A stretch of 64,000 bases of DNA from Oryzomicrobium terrae (GCF_008274805.1 NZ_CP022579.1:930001-994000); one strand, 5' to 3'. Shown: positions 45,237 to 54,810, numbered from the stretch's first letter. Notes: generated by a model from the sequence alone, not told the origin. Made by a program: numbers and translations.

Positions 45237-45923
45237 ATGAATGCTCTTACTCGATTGCATGGATGGGTGATGCCGGTCTTGGCCGGTGCGTTGGCCATCC
45301 TGAGCGGTTGTACCTCGGTGCCGCCGACCAACGTGCATCAACCGATGACGGCCCGTCCCCAGGCGCGACCGGAAATTGTTGCCGGTAACGGCAGTATTTT
45401 CCAGAACGCCAACTTCCGCCCCCTGTTCGAGGACCGGCGTGCCCGTTTCGTGGGCGATACCATCACGATCAGCATCACCGAGAACACCAACGCGTCGACC
45501 AACCAGGCGACCAAGGCCTCGCGGGATGGCAGCATCAAGGCGGCGGTGCCGACGTTGAGCGGGTTGCCCGGCAAGAGTTTCCTCGGCATGGGGCTGGATG
45601 CCTCGTCCAATACGTCCCTGGATGGCAAGGGTCAGTCCAACAACACCAACGTGTTCTCCGGGACCATTACCGCCACGGTGATCGAGGTGCTGCCCAATGG
45701 CAACCTGCTCGTGTCCGGCGAAAAGCAGGTGTCGGTGGGGGCACAACAGGAGTTCGTTCGCCTGTCCGGCGTGATCAATCCGCTCTTTGTCGGCCCCAAC
45801 AACACCATCGCCTCGTCCCAGGTGGCCGATGCGCGGATCGAGTACAAATCCGCTGGTTTCATCAGCGAAGCTCAGGTTATGGGCTGGTTGGCACGATTCT
45901 TCCTTACAGTTCTCCCGTTCTAA
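45237..45923 (+). CDS. flgH: flagellar L-ring lipoprotein FlgH
   Basis: Outer-membrane bushing. 228 residues from the ATG at 45237, six bases after AAGGAG; a GTG one codon earlier is also possible. Lipobox LSGC places the acylated Cys at residue 25. The body shows RARFVGDTITISITENTNAS, NVFSGTITATVIEVLPNGNLLVSGEKQV and the C-terminal TIASSQVADARIEY typical of FlgH. Confidence 0.96.
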   Translation: MNALTRLHGWVMPVLAGALAILSGCTSVPPTNVHQPMTARPQARPEIVAGNGSIFQNANFRPLFEDRRARFVGDTITISITENTNASTNQATKASRDGSIKAAVPTLSGLPGKSFLGMGLDASSNTSLDGKGQSNNTNVFSGTITATVIEVLPNGNLLVSGEKQVSVGAQQEFVRLSGVINPLFVGPNNTIASSQVADARIEYKSAGFISEAQVMGWLARFFLTVLPF

Positions 45924-45944
45924 GTCGATTTCTCGGGAGGGGCC

Positions 45945-47075
45945 ATGACCGGTCCTCGTAAGTCTGTTCGTGGTGCGGCGGCGATGCTGTGCCTTGCCGC
46001 CGTGGTTGCCCTGGTCGCCTCGACGCCGGCGCGTGCCGAACGTATCAAGGATCTGGCCTCGGTGCAGGGGGTGCGCAGCAACCAGCTGCTTGGCTACGGC
46101 CTGGTGGTGGGCCTGGATGGTAGCGGTGACCAGACGACTCAGACCCCGTTTACCGTTCAGAGTCTGACCAATCTCCTTTCCCAACTTGGCATCAACTTGC
46201 CGGCCAACGGGCAGCCTCCCCAACTGCGCAACGTGGCGGCGGTGATGGTGACGGCCGCGTTGCCGGCCTATGCCAAACCGGGGCAGCAAATCGACGTTAC
46301 CGTCTCGTCCATGGGCAATGCCAAGAGCCTGCGGGGCGGTACCCTGCTGATGACGCCGCTCAAGGGGGCCGATGGCCAGGTCTATGCCATGGCACAGGGC
46401 AACCTGTCGGTTGGCGGGGTTGGTGCGACCGCTTCCGGCTCCAGCGCCCAGATCAACCACCTCTCTGCCGGGCGGATTCCGGCCGGGGCGACGGTGGAGC
46501 GCGAAGTGCCGACGGCGGTCGGTCAGGGCGGCTATATCCATTACGAATTGAATACGGCGGATTTCGATACCGCTCGGCGCATCGTCGACGCCATCAACCG
46601 GGAGGTCGGACCGGTGGCTCAGGCCGTCGATGGCCGCCAGATCCGGGTGGCGGCGCCGGACGATCCGAATGCCCGCATCGCCTTCCTCGGTCGCCTTGAA
46701 GGCATCGACGTCAAGCCGGCCATGCTTCCCGCCAAGGTCATCCTCAATTCCCGTACCGGCTCGGTGGTGATGAATCAGACTGTGCGGGTCGATCCCTGCG
46801 CCGTGGCCCACGGCAACCTGTCGGTGGTGATTGGCAGCCAGAATGCGATCAGCCAGCCCAATGCCTTCTCGCAAGGGCAAACCGCGGCCACCAGCAACGC
46901 GGATATCCAGATCAAGCAGGACGGCACCGCCTTGATGAACGTCCGCGCCGGGGCCAACCTGGCAGATGTGGTCAAGGCGCTCAATACCCTGGGGGCCAAG
47001 CCCCAGGATATGGTGGCGATCCTCCAGGCGATGAAGGCGGCAGGCGCCCTGCGTGCCGAACTGGAAGTGATCTGA
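45945..47075 (+). CDS. flgI: flagellar P-ring protein FlgI
   Basis: Periplasmic ring subunit of 376 residues. A basic leader and signal peptide (AAMLCLAAVVALVASTPARA) are followed by RIKDLASVQGVRSNQLLGYG and LVVGLDGSGDQTTQTPFT, the family N-terminus. The C-terminus ends LGAKPQDMVAILQAMKAAGA and LRAELEVI. Folding needs FlgA (39723). Confidence 0.97.
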   Translation: MTGPRKSVRGAAAMLCLAAVVALVASTPARAERIKDLASVQGVRSNQLLGYGLVVGLDGSGDQTTQTPFTVQSLTNLLSQLGINLPANGQPPQLRNVAAVMVTAALPAYAKPGQQIDVTVSSMGNAKSLRGGTLLMTPLKGADGQVYAMAQGNLSVGGVGATASGSSAQINHLSAGRIPAGATVEREVPTAVGQGGYIHYELNTADFDTARRIVDAINREVGPVAQAVDGRQIRVAAPDDPNARIAFLGRLEGIDVKPAMLPAKVILNSRTGSVVMNQTVRVDPCAVAHGNLSVVIGSQNAISQPNAFSQGQTAATSNADIQIKQDGTALMNVRAGANLADVVKALNTLGAKPQDMVAILQAMKAAGALRAELEVI

Positions 47076-47091
47076 TCCGGAGTACACTGGC

Positions 47092-48150
47092 GTGATGAAG
47101 GCTTACGACCCCTCCACCCAGCGACTGGCCGGCGATCTCCGCACCTCTGCGGACATCAAGGCCAAGATGGCCACCGACCCCAAGGGGGCGCTGAAAGAAG
47201 CTGCGCAGCAGTTCGAGGCCCTGTTCCTGCAACAGGTGTTGAAAAGCATGCGTGACACCGTTCCCCAGGACGGTCCCTTCGATAGCGAGGCCACCCGCTT
47301 TTACACCGGCATGCTCGATCAGCAGTTGGCGACACGCTTGGCCAGTTCCGGCCGGGTTGGGCTGGCCAAACTGATCGAACAGCAGTTGGGGCGCAACATG
47401 GGTCTCTCTCCCGATGTTGTCGCAGCGGGTGCGGCTAAGGATGCGGCACAGCCTGACGTGGCTACGCCGACCCCGGAGCAGTTGCTCAACGGGCTGCGGT
47501 CAAATTTGCCGGAGGGCATGGAGACGCTGCCCCCTGGCCTGCAAACCAAGGTGGCTGCTGCGCTTCAGTCCCTGGCGAGCGAGCAGCAGCGGGCCAAGGT
47601 GATGGAAGCCGGTCGGGCGGCAAACCTTGCCACCTCTTCCGTGGCGGTGGCGCCGGCTGGTGGTGATGGACGCAGCGATGGCAGTCCGGCGCGTGATTTC
47701 GTCAGCCGGATTTGGCCTCATGCGGTGGAAGCTTCGCGCAGTACCGGGATTCCGGCCCAGTTCCTGGTGGCACATGCCGCTCTGGAGTCGGGGTGGGGGA
47801 AGAGTGAGATTCGCCGCGGTGACGGCTCTTCTTCCTACAACCTGTTTGGGATCAAGGCCGGCCGCAGCTGGCAGGGCGGGGCTGTGGAGGCCGCAACCAC
47901 CGAGTACGTAGGGGGCGTCGCCCAGCCCAGTCGCGAGAAATTCCGCGCGTACGGCTCCTATGCCGAGGCGTTTCGCGACTACGCGAGCCTGCTGCAGCGC
48001 CCGCGCTTTGCCGGCGCGCTTAATTCAACCGATGGCACGGAGTTTGCTCGATCTCTGCAGCAAGCCGGTTATGCCACGGATCCGATGTACGCGGACAAGC
48101 TTTCCCGCATCATCAACGGCGCCACCCTGCGCCAGGCACTCTCGGGCTGA
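47092..48150 (+). CDS. flgJ: flagellar rod cap and peptidoglycan hydrolase FlgJ
   Basis: 352-residue bifunctional protein. The N-domain (AAQQFEALFLQQVLKSMRDT) caps the growing rod. The C-domain is a glucosaminidase that bores through peptidoglycan, with catalytic Glu in AHAALESGWGKSEI and SYNLFGIKAG. A linker of ~60 residues separates them. I keep the GTG at 47092 (GGAG nine bases upstream); the ATG at 47095 is an equal alternative. Confidence 0.95.
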   Translation: MMKAYDPSTQRLAGDLRTSADIKAKMATDPKGALKEAAQQFEALFLQQVLKSMRDTVPQDGPFDSEATRFYTGMLDQQLATRLASSGRVGLAKLIEQQLGRNMGLSPDVVAAGAAKDAAQPDVATPTPEQLLNGLRSNLPEGMETLPPGLQTKVAAALQSLASEQQRAKVMEAGRAANLATSSVAVAPAGGDGRSDGSPARDFVSRIWPHAVEASRSTGIPAQFLVAHAALESGWGKSEIRRGDGSSSYNLFGIKAGRSWQGGAVEAATTEYVGGVAQPSREKFRAYGSYAEAFRDYASLLQRPRFAGALNSTDGTEFARSLQQAGYATDPMYADKLSRIINGATLRQALSG

Positions 48151-48210
48151 GAACCCACGTTGTAAGGACGTTTTCGCCTGATGCAGCTGTTCCCGTTGGC
48201 TGACCCCGGC

Positions 48211-48237
48211 TCAACTTTTTCTGATTGCGGCCGTAGA
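48211..48237 (+). promoter_or_regulatory. sigma-28-like promoter of flgKL
   Basis: TCAACTTT and GCCGTAGA are separated by exactly 11 bases. The -35 has two mismatches and the -10 three from TAAAGTTT/GCCGATAA. Start site about 15 bases before flgK. Late, FliA-dependent expression of the junction proteins inside a larger flg operon is a known arrangement. Confidence 0.6.
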
Positions 48238-48259
48238 CAAGGCCAGTCGGGAGCATCAA

Positions 48260-50332
48260 ATGACGGGCATATTCAGCATCGGGGTCTCGGGCATCAGCGC
48301 TGCCCAGTACGGACTTCTCACCACTTCGCACAACATCACCAACGCCAACACGGCGGGGTACAACCGGCAGGTCATTTCTCAGGCCACCAACGTTCCCCTG
48401 CCCACCGGCGCCGGTTTTGTCGGCCAGGGTACCCATGTGCAGACGGTTCGCCGCATGTACAACGAGTACCTGTCGCAGCAGGTGGCCCAGTCCCAGACCT
48501 CGGCCAGCGAGCTGGATACCTATTACAAGCAGATCTCCCAGATCGACAACCTGTTGGCGGATTCCAATGGCGGGCTTTCCCCGGCCCTGCAGGAATTCTT
48601 CAAGGGGGTCCAGCAGGTGGCGGCGAACCCGGCCAACGAAACGGCCAGGGGAACCATGGCGTCCACGGCGGTGACCCTGGCAGCCCGCTTCCGCTCCATG
48701 GAAGACAAGCTGACCAAGATCTACGAGGGAACCAACCAGCAGATCACCAGCACGGTTTCCCTGATCAACTCCTATGCCAAGCAGATCGCTCAGATCAACC
48801 AGCGCATCATCGAGGCCGAGGCGGCGACTAACCAGCCGGCCAACGACTTGCGTGATCAGCGCGACCAGTTGGTGTCCGATCTGAACAAGGAAGTCCGGGT
48901 GACCACGCTCACCCAGTCCGACGGCAGCTTCTCGGTGTTCATCGGCTCCGGCCAGCAGCTGGTGGTGGGCCCCCAGGTCAATCAACTGGGTACCCAGCCC
49001 TCGGCTGCCGATCCGTCCCGTATCGCCGTGACCCTCACGACTGGCAACGTCGCCCAGGAAATGCCGGAGTCGATCCTCAGCGGCGGCAATCTGGGGGGCT
49101 ATCTGACTTTCCGCTCCGAATCCCTGGACGGGGCGCGCAATACCCTGGGCCAGATGGCGGCTTCGGTGGCGCTCACTTTCAATGCCCAGCAGTCCTTGGG
49201 CCAGGATCTGCTCGGCAACGTGGCCGGCGATACCGGCTTTGCTTCCCAGCTGTTCCAGATTTCCCAGCCCAAGGTCATCCGTAACGCCACGGCGACTAAC
49301 ACCGCCTCGTTCACGGCCAGCCTGCAGCAGCCCCAGTCCAACGGCAACTTCAATACCCTGCTGACCAACAGCGATTACGAGCTGCAGTTCGGTGCCGGTG
49401 GCGCCTACAACGTGGTGCGGCTGTCGGATAACCAGAGCGTGGCCAGCGGCACGGTGGCGAGTGTGCCGCCCGCCACCACCACGGTCAGCTTCGACGGGGT
49501 GCAACTGGATATCAGCACCGCCGGTGCCAACGGCGATCGCTTCACCATCCAGCCGACCAAGGAAGTGGCTCGCAACTTCAACGTGAACTCGGCGGTTTCC
49601 GGCGATCCGCGGCTGATTGCTGCCGCCACTCCGATCCGCGCCAGCGCTGCAACGGCCAACCAGGGCGATGCCACGATCACCCAAGGGACGGTGGGTTCCG
49701 GTTACCTGCTGCCGGCCACCCCCTTGACCTTGACGTACACGACCTCTGCCATCGCGCCGCCGAGCCCGTCCAGTACTGGCCTGAGGGGCTTCCCGGTAGG
49801 GGCAACAGTGGTCGTGACCAATGCTAGTGGCGTGGCCACTAGCACCACCATCGCGGCGGCCGGTGATGCGGTTGCCTTCAACTCCGGCGATACCATCACC
49901 ATCAACGGGCCCACGGTCAATAACGTCAGCTTCAGCATCAGCGGTACCCCCAAAGCGGGCGATACCTTCACGCTGGCGAAGAACACCGCCGGAACCACCG
50001 ACGGCCGTAACGCCAACCTGATGGGCTTGCTGCAGACACAGAAAACCATGGCCGGCAACACTGGCACCGGCCAGGGAACATCGACCTTCCAGGATGTGTA
50101 TGGCTCCCTGGTGGGGCGTATCGGCAACAAGACCCGGGAGGTTCAGGTCAATGGCGATGCCCAAAAAGCTCAGCTGGAGCAGGCCACGGCCTCCCAGCAG
50201 GCACTTTCCGGGGTGAACCTGGATGAAGAAGCGGCCAACCTGATCAAGTACCAGTACATGTACCAGGCGTCGGCCAAGATGCTGCAGGTTGGATCGACCA
50301 TCTTCGACACCATCCTGTCCATCGGCCGCTAA
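48260..50332 (+). CDS. flgK: hook-filament junction protein FlgK (HAP1)
   Basis: 690 residues, longer than enteric FlgK (about 550), with an enlarged central variable region (~330-590). The N-terminus has SIGVSGISAAQYGLLTTSHN and ANTAGYNRQVISQA. The C-terminus has SGVNLDEEAANLIKYQYMYQ and ASAKMLQVGSTIFDTIL. Exported with FlgN help. Confidence 0.95.
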   Translation: MTGIFSIGVSGISAAQYGLLTTSHNITNANTAGYNRQVISQATNVPLPTGAGFVGQGTHVQTVRRMYNEYLSQQVAQSQTSASELDTYYKQISQIDNLLADSNGGLSPALQEFFKGVQQVAANPANETARGTMASTAVTLAARFRSMEDKLTKIYEGTNQQITSTVSLINSYAKQIAQINQRIIEAEAATNQPANDLRDQRDQLVSDLNKEVRVTTLTQSDGSFSVFIGSGQQLVVGPQVNQLGTQPSAADPSRIAVTLTTGNVAQEMPESILSGGNLGGYLTFRSESLDGARNTLGQMAASVALTFNAQQSLGQDLLGNVAGDTGFASQLFQISQPKVIRNATATNTASFTASLQQPQSNGNFNTLLTNSDYELQFGAGGAYNVVRLSDNQSVASGTVASVPPATTTVSFDGVQLDISTAGANGDRFTIQPTKEVARNFNVNSAVSGDPRLIAAATPIRASAATANQGDATITQGTVGSGYLLPATPLTLTYTTSAIAPPSPSSTGLRGFPVGATVVVTNASGVATSTTIAAAGDAVAFNSGDTITINGPTVNNVSFSISGTPKAGDTFTLAKNTAGTTDGRNANLMGLLQTQKTMAGNTGTGQGTSTFQDVYGSLVGRIGNKTREVQVNGDAQKAQLEQATASQQALSGVNLDEEAANLIKYQYMYQASAKMLQVGSTIFDTILSIGR

Positions 50333-50415
50333 GACGGCGGATAGCCGAGCAAACAGCCCGTAGCCGTTTAAGTAACAGTGGCCCGCGATAAATCGGCGCC
50401 AGCGAGGAGAACACC

Positions 50416-51792
50416 ATGCGCGTAAGCACCGCCCAAATTTACGACACCGGGATCTTCGGTCTCCAGCGCAATCAGTCGAACCTGTTGAGCACCCACAACC
50501 AGCTGTCGACCGGCAAGCGGGTGATCAATCCGTCCGACGATCCGGTGGCCTCGGCCCGGGCCCTGGTGCTGGATCAGTCCAGGAGCGTCAACAGCCTGTA
50601 CCTGGACAACCAGAAGACGGCCAATAACAACCTGAAGCTGGTCGAGGGCACCATGAGCTCGGTCAACGACCTGCTTCAGCTGGTGCGTGACCGGGCGGTA
50701 GCCGCGGGCAACCCGTCTCTGACCGAAAAAGAGCGGACCGACATGGCCACCGAGCTGGAGTCCCGCTTCCAGGATCTGGTCGGTATCGCCAATTCCCAGG
50801 ATGGCACCGGCCAGTACCTGTTCGCCGGCTTCCAGGGGGGAAACAAGCCCTTCATCGTCAATTCCGCCGGTGGCGTGCAGTACCAGGGGGACGATGGCCA
50901 GATCGAACTGCAGGTCGAAGCCTCGCGCAAGATTGCCATTACCGACTCCGGCAACGACATTTTCATGCGCATCCGGGACGGTAACGGCAACTTCACCGTC
51001 AATACCGGCGGTAACGCCCTGAATCCCCCTTCCGGCCTGAACATGGGCACCGGGGTGATCGACAAGGGAGCGGTGACCGATCCGTCCAAGTGGAATGCCG
51101 CCGGCAATTCCGGCAACTTCACCATCAAGTTTGCCCGGGACTACACGGCCAATCCGCCCACCACCACTTACGACATTGTCGACAACGTCAGCGGCAACTC
51201 CTTGTTCACCGGGGCACCTCCTGCGGCCGCCGGCCCCCTGCCGGGTGGCGCTTTCATCCCCGGGCAGACCATCAAGCTCGCCGGCGGAGCCTTCGATTCC
51301 GGCGGTCAGGTGACCATCACCGGCCAGCCCGAAGACGGCGACAGCTTTACCGTGGCACCGAGCAAAAGCAATCAGGACATGTTCCAGACCATGCGTGACC
51401 TGATCAATTTGCTCAAGAGCCCGCCGGTGCAGACGGCCGGGCAGAAGATGACCCACAGCAACCTGGGGGCTGCCGCCACCAACTACACCAGCGAGGGGGC
51501 CGGCAATACCGAGATGGCCAACAAGCTGGGCGCCATCATCACCAATCTCGATCAGTCCCTCGACAAGGTGAACAAGGTGCGGGCCTCCCAGGGGGCGCGC
51601 ATGAATGAACTGGACTCCCTGACCACCGCTGGGCAAGCCCTGGACGTGCAATACCAGTCGTCGATCTCCGATCTGGTGGACGTGGATTACTACGACGCCA
51701 TCTCCAAGCTGTCCAAACAGTCGGTACAGTTGGAAGCGGCACAGAAGTCCTTTGTGCAGATCACCGGCCTCGGACTGTTCAAGATTCTCTGA
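50416..51792 (+). CDS. flgL: hook-filament junction protein FlgL (HAP3)
   Basis: 458-residue flagellin-like junction protein. The N-terminal D0/D1 region has MRVSTAQIYDTGIFGLQRNQ, NQLSTGKRVINPSDDPVASA and VEGTMSSVNDLLQLVRDRAV. The C-terminal region has ISDLVDVDYYDAISKLSKQS and VQLEAAQKSFVQITGLGLFK. The stop overlaps the ATG of the next gene (TGATG). Confidence 0.95.
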   Translation: MRVSTAQIYDTGIFGLQRNQSNLLSTHNQLSTGKRVINPSDDPVASARALVLDQSRSVNSLYLDNQKTANNNLKLVEGTMSSVNDLLQLVRDRAVAAGNPSLTEKERTDMATELESRFQDLVGIANSQDGTGQYLFAGFQGGNKPFIVNSAGGVQYQGDDGQIELQVEASRKIAITDSGNDIFMRIRDGNGNFTVNTGGNALNPPSGLNMGTGVIDKGAVTDPSKWNAAGNSGNFTIKFARDYTANPPTTTYDIVDNVSGNSLFTGAPPAAAGPLPGGAFIPGQTIKLAGGAFDSGGQVTITGQPEDGDSFTVAPSKSNQDMFQTMRDLINLLKSPPVQTAGQKMTHSNLGAAATNYTSEGAGNTEMANKLGAIITNLDQSLDKVNKVRASQGARMNELDSLTTAGQALDVQYQSSISDLVDVDYYDAISKLSKQSVQLEAAQKSFVQITGLGLFKIL

Positions 51793-52352
51793 TGCCCTCG
51801 ATCCTTCTCCGCTCGCCTGGCGGGCGTCGTCCTGGCGTTCGGGCCGGCACGCTGACGCTGTGTGGGGCGGCGCTATCCCTGGTGGCGGGGTGCTCCAATT
51901 TGGATGGCACCTATCCCAGCACGTCGTCGGTGATTCCCAACGCCAAGGTGCAGTTGACCGCGGCCAAGGCATATACCTTCGAGCAGATCGCCCTGACAGC
52001 AGGGGCGGGGGCCATTCTTTACCTGGTCTACGATCCGCTGGCGCCCAATTGGAGCATCCAGGAAGTGCGCCTCGACGATCGCACCTACCGCATGGCGCTC
52101 AAGCTCAAGCGCTTCCATATCGGTGGCTCGGGCGAGGCCTCCCAGATCTTCCGCCGACGCGCCGAACAATTGCGCCGCGAAACCGGCGCCGCCTCCTACC
52201 GGGTGCTGGAATACACCGAAGGGGTCGAATCGGGCACGCCCCAAGCGCAGCGGGTGGCCGAAGGGGCTGTGGAACTGGTGGCGGGGGCCTTCCCCCTGGC
52301 CGAGCCGGTGTCGGCGCCGACCACGCCCCGTTCCAACTTCTACCGCGACTAG
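51792..52352 (+). CDS. uncharacterised lipoprotein coupled to flgL
   Basis: 186 residues I cannot name. The basic leader ends in a lipobox (SLVAGC, Cys34), predicting an acylated, probably outer-membrane lipoprotein. The mature part has a short hydrophobic stretch (LTAGAGAILYLVYDPLAP, ~70-88), then a mixed alpha/beta region (YRMALKLKRFHIGGSGEASQ, FRRRAEQLRRETGAASYRVL) ending AEPVSAPTTPRSNFYRD. The start ATG overlaps the flgL stop by one base, so expression is tied to the late flagellar operon. A flagellar or envelope role is inferred only from this coupling. Confidence 0.75.
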   Translation: MPSILLRSPGGRRPGVRAGTLTLCGAALSLVAGCSNLDGTYPSTSSVIPNAKVQLTAAKAYTFEQIALTAGAGAILYLVYDPLAPNWSIQEVRLDDRTYRMALKLKRFHIGGSGEASQIFRRRAEQLRRETGAASYRVLEYTEGVESGTPQAQRVAEGAVELVAGAFPLAEPVSAPTTPRSNFYRD

Positions 52353-52374
52353 CGCGCGCCGCTCCGCACGCCCG

Positions 52375-53154
52375 TCAGGGCTTGAAGATCAGCAACGAGG
52401 CATTGATCGACTGATCGATCAACTGGCTCAACGGCGCCACCATCGAGGGCAGGGACAGGGATATCAGCACCATGCCCATGGCCAGGGTGATGGGAAAGCC
52501 GACGGCGATCAGGTTGAGCTGGGGGGCAGCCCGGGACAGGACCGCCAGGGCGATGTTGGTGATCGACAGCGCCACCACCACCGGCAGCGCCAGCAGTAAT
52601 CCCCCCGAGAACATCAGGGCCGAGAAGCGGACCAGGTTGAACCAGGAGTCCGGGTGCGGGAAGGGCGAAAACACCGGAATCAGGCGAAAGCTCTCCGCCA
52701 CGGTGGCGATGATCGTCAGATGGCCGTTGAGCGAGAGAAACACCAGCAGGGCGAACAGGTTGATGAATTCGGTGACGACGGCCGTGTTCGCCGAGGAGTG
52801 CGGATCGTAGAAGGTGGCGAAGGACAGGCCCATCTGAAAACCGATGAATTCACCGGCCACTGAGATGGCGGCAAACGCGATGCGCATGGCGTAGCCCATG
52901 GCCACGCCGATGACGATCTGCTGGCCGAGGAGGAGCAGTACCACCAGGGAGTTCGGCTCCAGGGGCGCCGGCGGGGGCGGCAGCAGGGGGTGCAGCCCCA
53001 GGGTGACCGCCAGGCCGAACAGTAGTCGCACCCGGCGCGGTAAGGCCGTGCTGGAGAAGACCGGGGCGACGGTGATCAGCGACAGTACCCGGACCAGGGG
53101 CAGAAAAAACGACAGGATGAAGGCGTTGAAGTCGCCGCTGGAGATCGAGAACAT
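52375..53154 (-). CDS. fliR: flagellar export gate protein FliR
   Basis: 259-residue polytopic inner-membrane component of the type III gate, with about six hydrophobic segments (PLVRVLSLITVAPVFSS, LLFGLAVTLGLHPLLP, IGVAMGYAMRIAFAAISVAG, GGLLLALPVVVALSITNIAL). The conserved FIGFQMGLSFATFYDP segment fits FliR. It is the last gene of fliOPQR, converging with the flgL-lipoprotein unit 22 bases away. Confidence 0.95.
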   Translation of the reverse strand: MFSISSGDFNAFILSFFLPLVRVLSLITVAPVFSSTALPRRVRLLFGLAVTLGLHPLLPPPPAPLEPNSLVVLLLLGQQIVIGVAMGYAMRIAFAAISVAGEFIGFQMGLSFATFYDPHSSANTAVVTEFINLFALLVFLSLNGHLTIIATVAESFRLIPVFSPFPHPDSWFNLVRFSALMFSGGLLLALPVVVALSITNIALAVLSRAAPQLNLIAVGFPITLAMGMVLISLSLPSMVAPLSQLIDQSINASLLIFKP

Positions 53155-53184
53155 GGCGCTCGGGGCGTTCGCCTGGGCGGCCTT

Positions 53185-53454
53185 TTAGCCGATCAACTGG
53201 GGAATGGCGGTAAACAGCCGGGTGATGAAATCCACCGCGGTCTGGATCATCCACGGACCGGCGATGATCAGGGTGGCGAACATGGCCAGCACCTTGGGTA
53301 CGAACGACAGGGTCGCCTCGTTGAGCGAGGTGGCGGCCTGAAAGATGCTGATGAGCAGACCCACCACCAGGGCGACCGCGAGCATCGGCCCGGACAGGAG
53401 AATGGTGGCCTCTACGGCCTGGCGGCCGATTTCGACGACGGTACCGGTATTCAT
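53185..53454 (-). CDS. fliQ: flagellar export gate protein FliQ
   Basis: 89 residues with two membrane helices (AVEATILLSGPMLAVALVVG and VLAMFATLIIAGPWMIQT), the exact family size and pattern (GLLISIFQAATSLNEATLSF). Start overlaps the fliP stop by 4 bases. Confidence 0.96.
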   Translation of the reverse strand: MNTGTVVEIGRQAVEATILLSGPMLAVALVVGLLISIFQAATSLNEATLSFVPKVLAMFATLIIAGPWMIQTAVDFITRLFTAIPQLIG

Positions 53455-54263
53455 GGTGCAAAGCTCTGTACGAGGGAACCCAGGACCAGGTGCCAGCCAT
53501 CGGCCAGCACGAACAGCATCATCTTGAAGGGCAGCGCCACCATCACCGGCGACATCATCATCATGCCCATGGACATCAGGGTGGCGCCCACCACCATGTC
53601 GATCACCAGGAAGGGAATGAAGATGATGAAGCCGATCTGGAAGGCGGTCTTCAACTCGCTGGTGACGTAGGCGGGCACCAGGATGCGCATCGGCACGTCC
53701 TCGGGCTTTTCGATGCGGTCCACCTTGGCGAAGCGCGCGAACAGGGCGATGTCGGCCTCCCGGGTCTGGCGCAGCATGAACTGCTTCATCGGCACCGAGG
53801 CCCGTTCGATGGCCTGGGGAAAGGTGATCTTGTTTTCCGACAGGGGCTGGTAGGCGTCCTGGTAGACCTTTTCCAGGGTCGGCGCCATGACGAAGAAAGT
53901 CATGAACAGGGAGAGACCGATCACCACCTGGTTGGGCGGCGCCATTTGCAGGCCGATCGCCTGGCGCAGCATCGACAGCACGATGACGATGCGGGTGAAC
54001 GCCGTCATCATCAGCAGCGCTGCCGGGATGAAGGTCAGGGAGGTGAGGAACAGCAGCGTCTGGATCGACAGCGTGTAGTTGGTGCTGCCACCGGGGCCCG
54101 GGGTGCTGTTAAAGGCTGGCACGCTCTGAGCCAGCACTGGTGCGGCACTCAGGGCAAGCAGGCCGAAGATGCCCGCCAATAGGGCTTTTCCAGGCAGGCC
54201 CCGTGAAGATGGCCGACTGGCGCGGGGTTCCGCGAGGTGGTGATCAGGAACGGACGGAGCCAT
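53451..54263 (-). CDS. fliP: flagellar export gate protein FliP
   Basis: 270 residues from the ATG at 54263. An N-terminal cleavable leader follows a ~25-residue hydrophilic head (ALLAGIFGLLALSAAPVLAQ). Then come TLLFLTSLTFIPAALLMMTA, RIVIVLSMLRQAIGLQMAPP, the conserved loop ENKITFPQAIERASVPMKQF and MSMGMMMMSPVMVALPFKMM. Its first 20 bases overlap the end of fliO, so the head may instead start later within the leader. Confidence 0.95.
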   Translation of the reverse strand: MAPSVPDHHLAEPRASRPSSRGLPGKALLAGIFGLLALSAAPVLAQSVPAFNSTPGPGGSTNYTLSIQTLLFLTSLTFIPAALLMMTAFTRIVIVLSMLRQAIGLQMAPPNQVVIGLSLFMTFFVMAPTLEKVYQDAYQPLSENKITFPQAIERASVPMKQFMLRQTREADIALFARFAKVDRIEKPEDVPMRILVPAYVTSELKTAFQIGFIIFIPFLVIDMVVGATLMSMGMMMMSPVMVALPFKMMLFVLADGWHLVLGSLVQSFAP

Positions 54264-54744
54264 GACGGCGATCGATGAATTCTTTGAGTTTGTCGGCAAA
54301 GGGCGTGAGCAGCTCCGCCGGCGGCGGTGCTTCACCCTTGGGCAGGGTGTGCAGCGGCGTGATGCCTTGGGCGGTGATGCCCAGTACAAGCCAGGTATCG
54401 CCCACCTCGACGATGACGATGCGTTCCCGGGTGCCCAGGGGCAGGGCGGCCACTACCCGCATCAGTCCGCCTCCTAAGCCCCGCTGGCCTTGAACTTTGC
54501 GCAACCAGTACGCAGCGGCCATGAGCAGGATGAGGACCAGGATCAGGCCGAGCAGGGCTTGCAGAAGGCTGCCGGCGGCGAGCGGTGCTGCGGTACCGAT
54601 GGCGGTGGCCGCATTTGCCGCCGTACCCGGAGGCGTTGCCGTGGCCCCGGCGGCCATATTCTCCCCTTCTGCCCGGGCCAGGGGCGCGGCCAGTAGCAAG
54701 GGCAGGCAAAGGCGGGAAAAGCGCCAGAAAAGGGAAAGGGGCAT
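54244..54744 (-). CDS. fliO: flagellar biosynthesis protein FliO
   Basis: 166-residue FliP-assembly chaperone. An N-terminal signal-like segment (FSRLCLPLLLAAPLARA) and one clear membrane helix (LLQALLGLILVLILLMAAAYWL) are followed by a small cytoplasmic domain with VVAALPLGTRERIVIVEVGDTWLVLG, diagnostic for FliO. It is separated from fliN by 140 bases that include a terminator. Confidence 0.92.
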   Translation of the reverse strand: MPLSLFWRFSRLCLPLLLAAPLARAEGENMAAGATATPPGTAANAATAIGTAAPLAAGSLLQALLGLILVLILLMAAAYWLRKVQGQRGLGGGLMRVVAALPLGTRERIVIVEVGDTWLVLGITAQGITPLHTLPKGEAPPPAELLTPFADKLKEFIDRRHGSVRS

Positions 54745-54810
54745 GAGGCTCGGGGACGCGTGCTTGAGGCGGGGAGATAAACCGCCCTATGGTAATCGAA
54801 GCCAGGGCAA

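Noticed and set aside
50371-50392. CGCGATAA upstream of flgL as sigma-28 promoter
   Set aside because: No matching -35 at 11 bases, and flgL follows flgK by only 83 bases.
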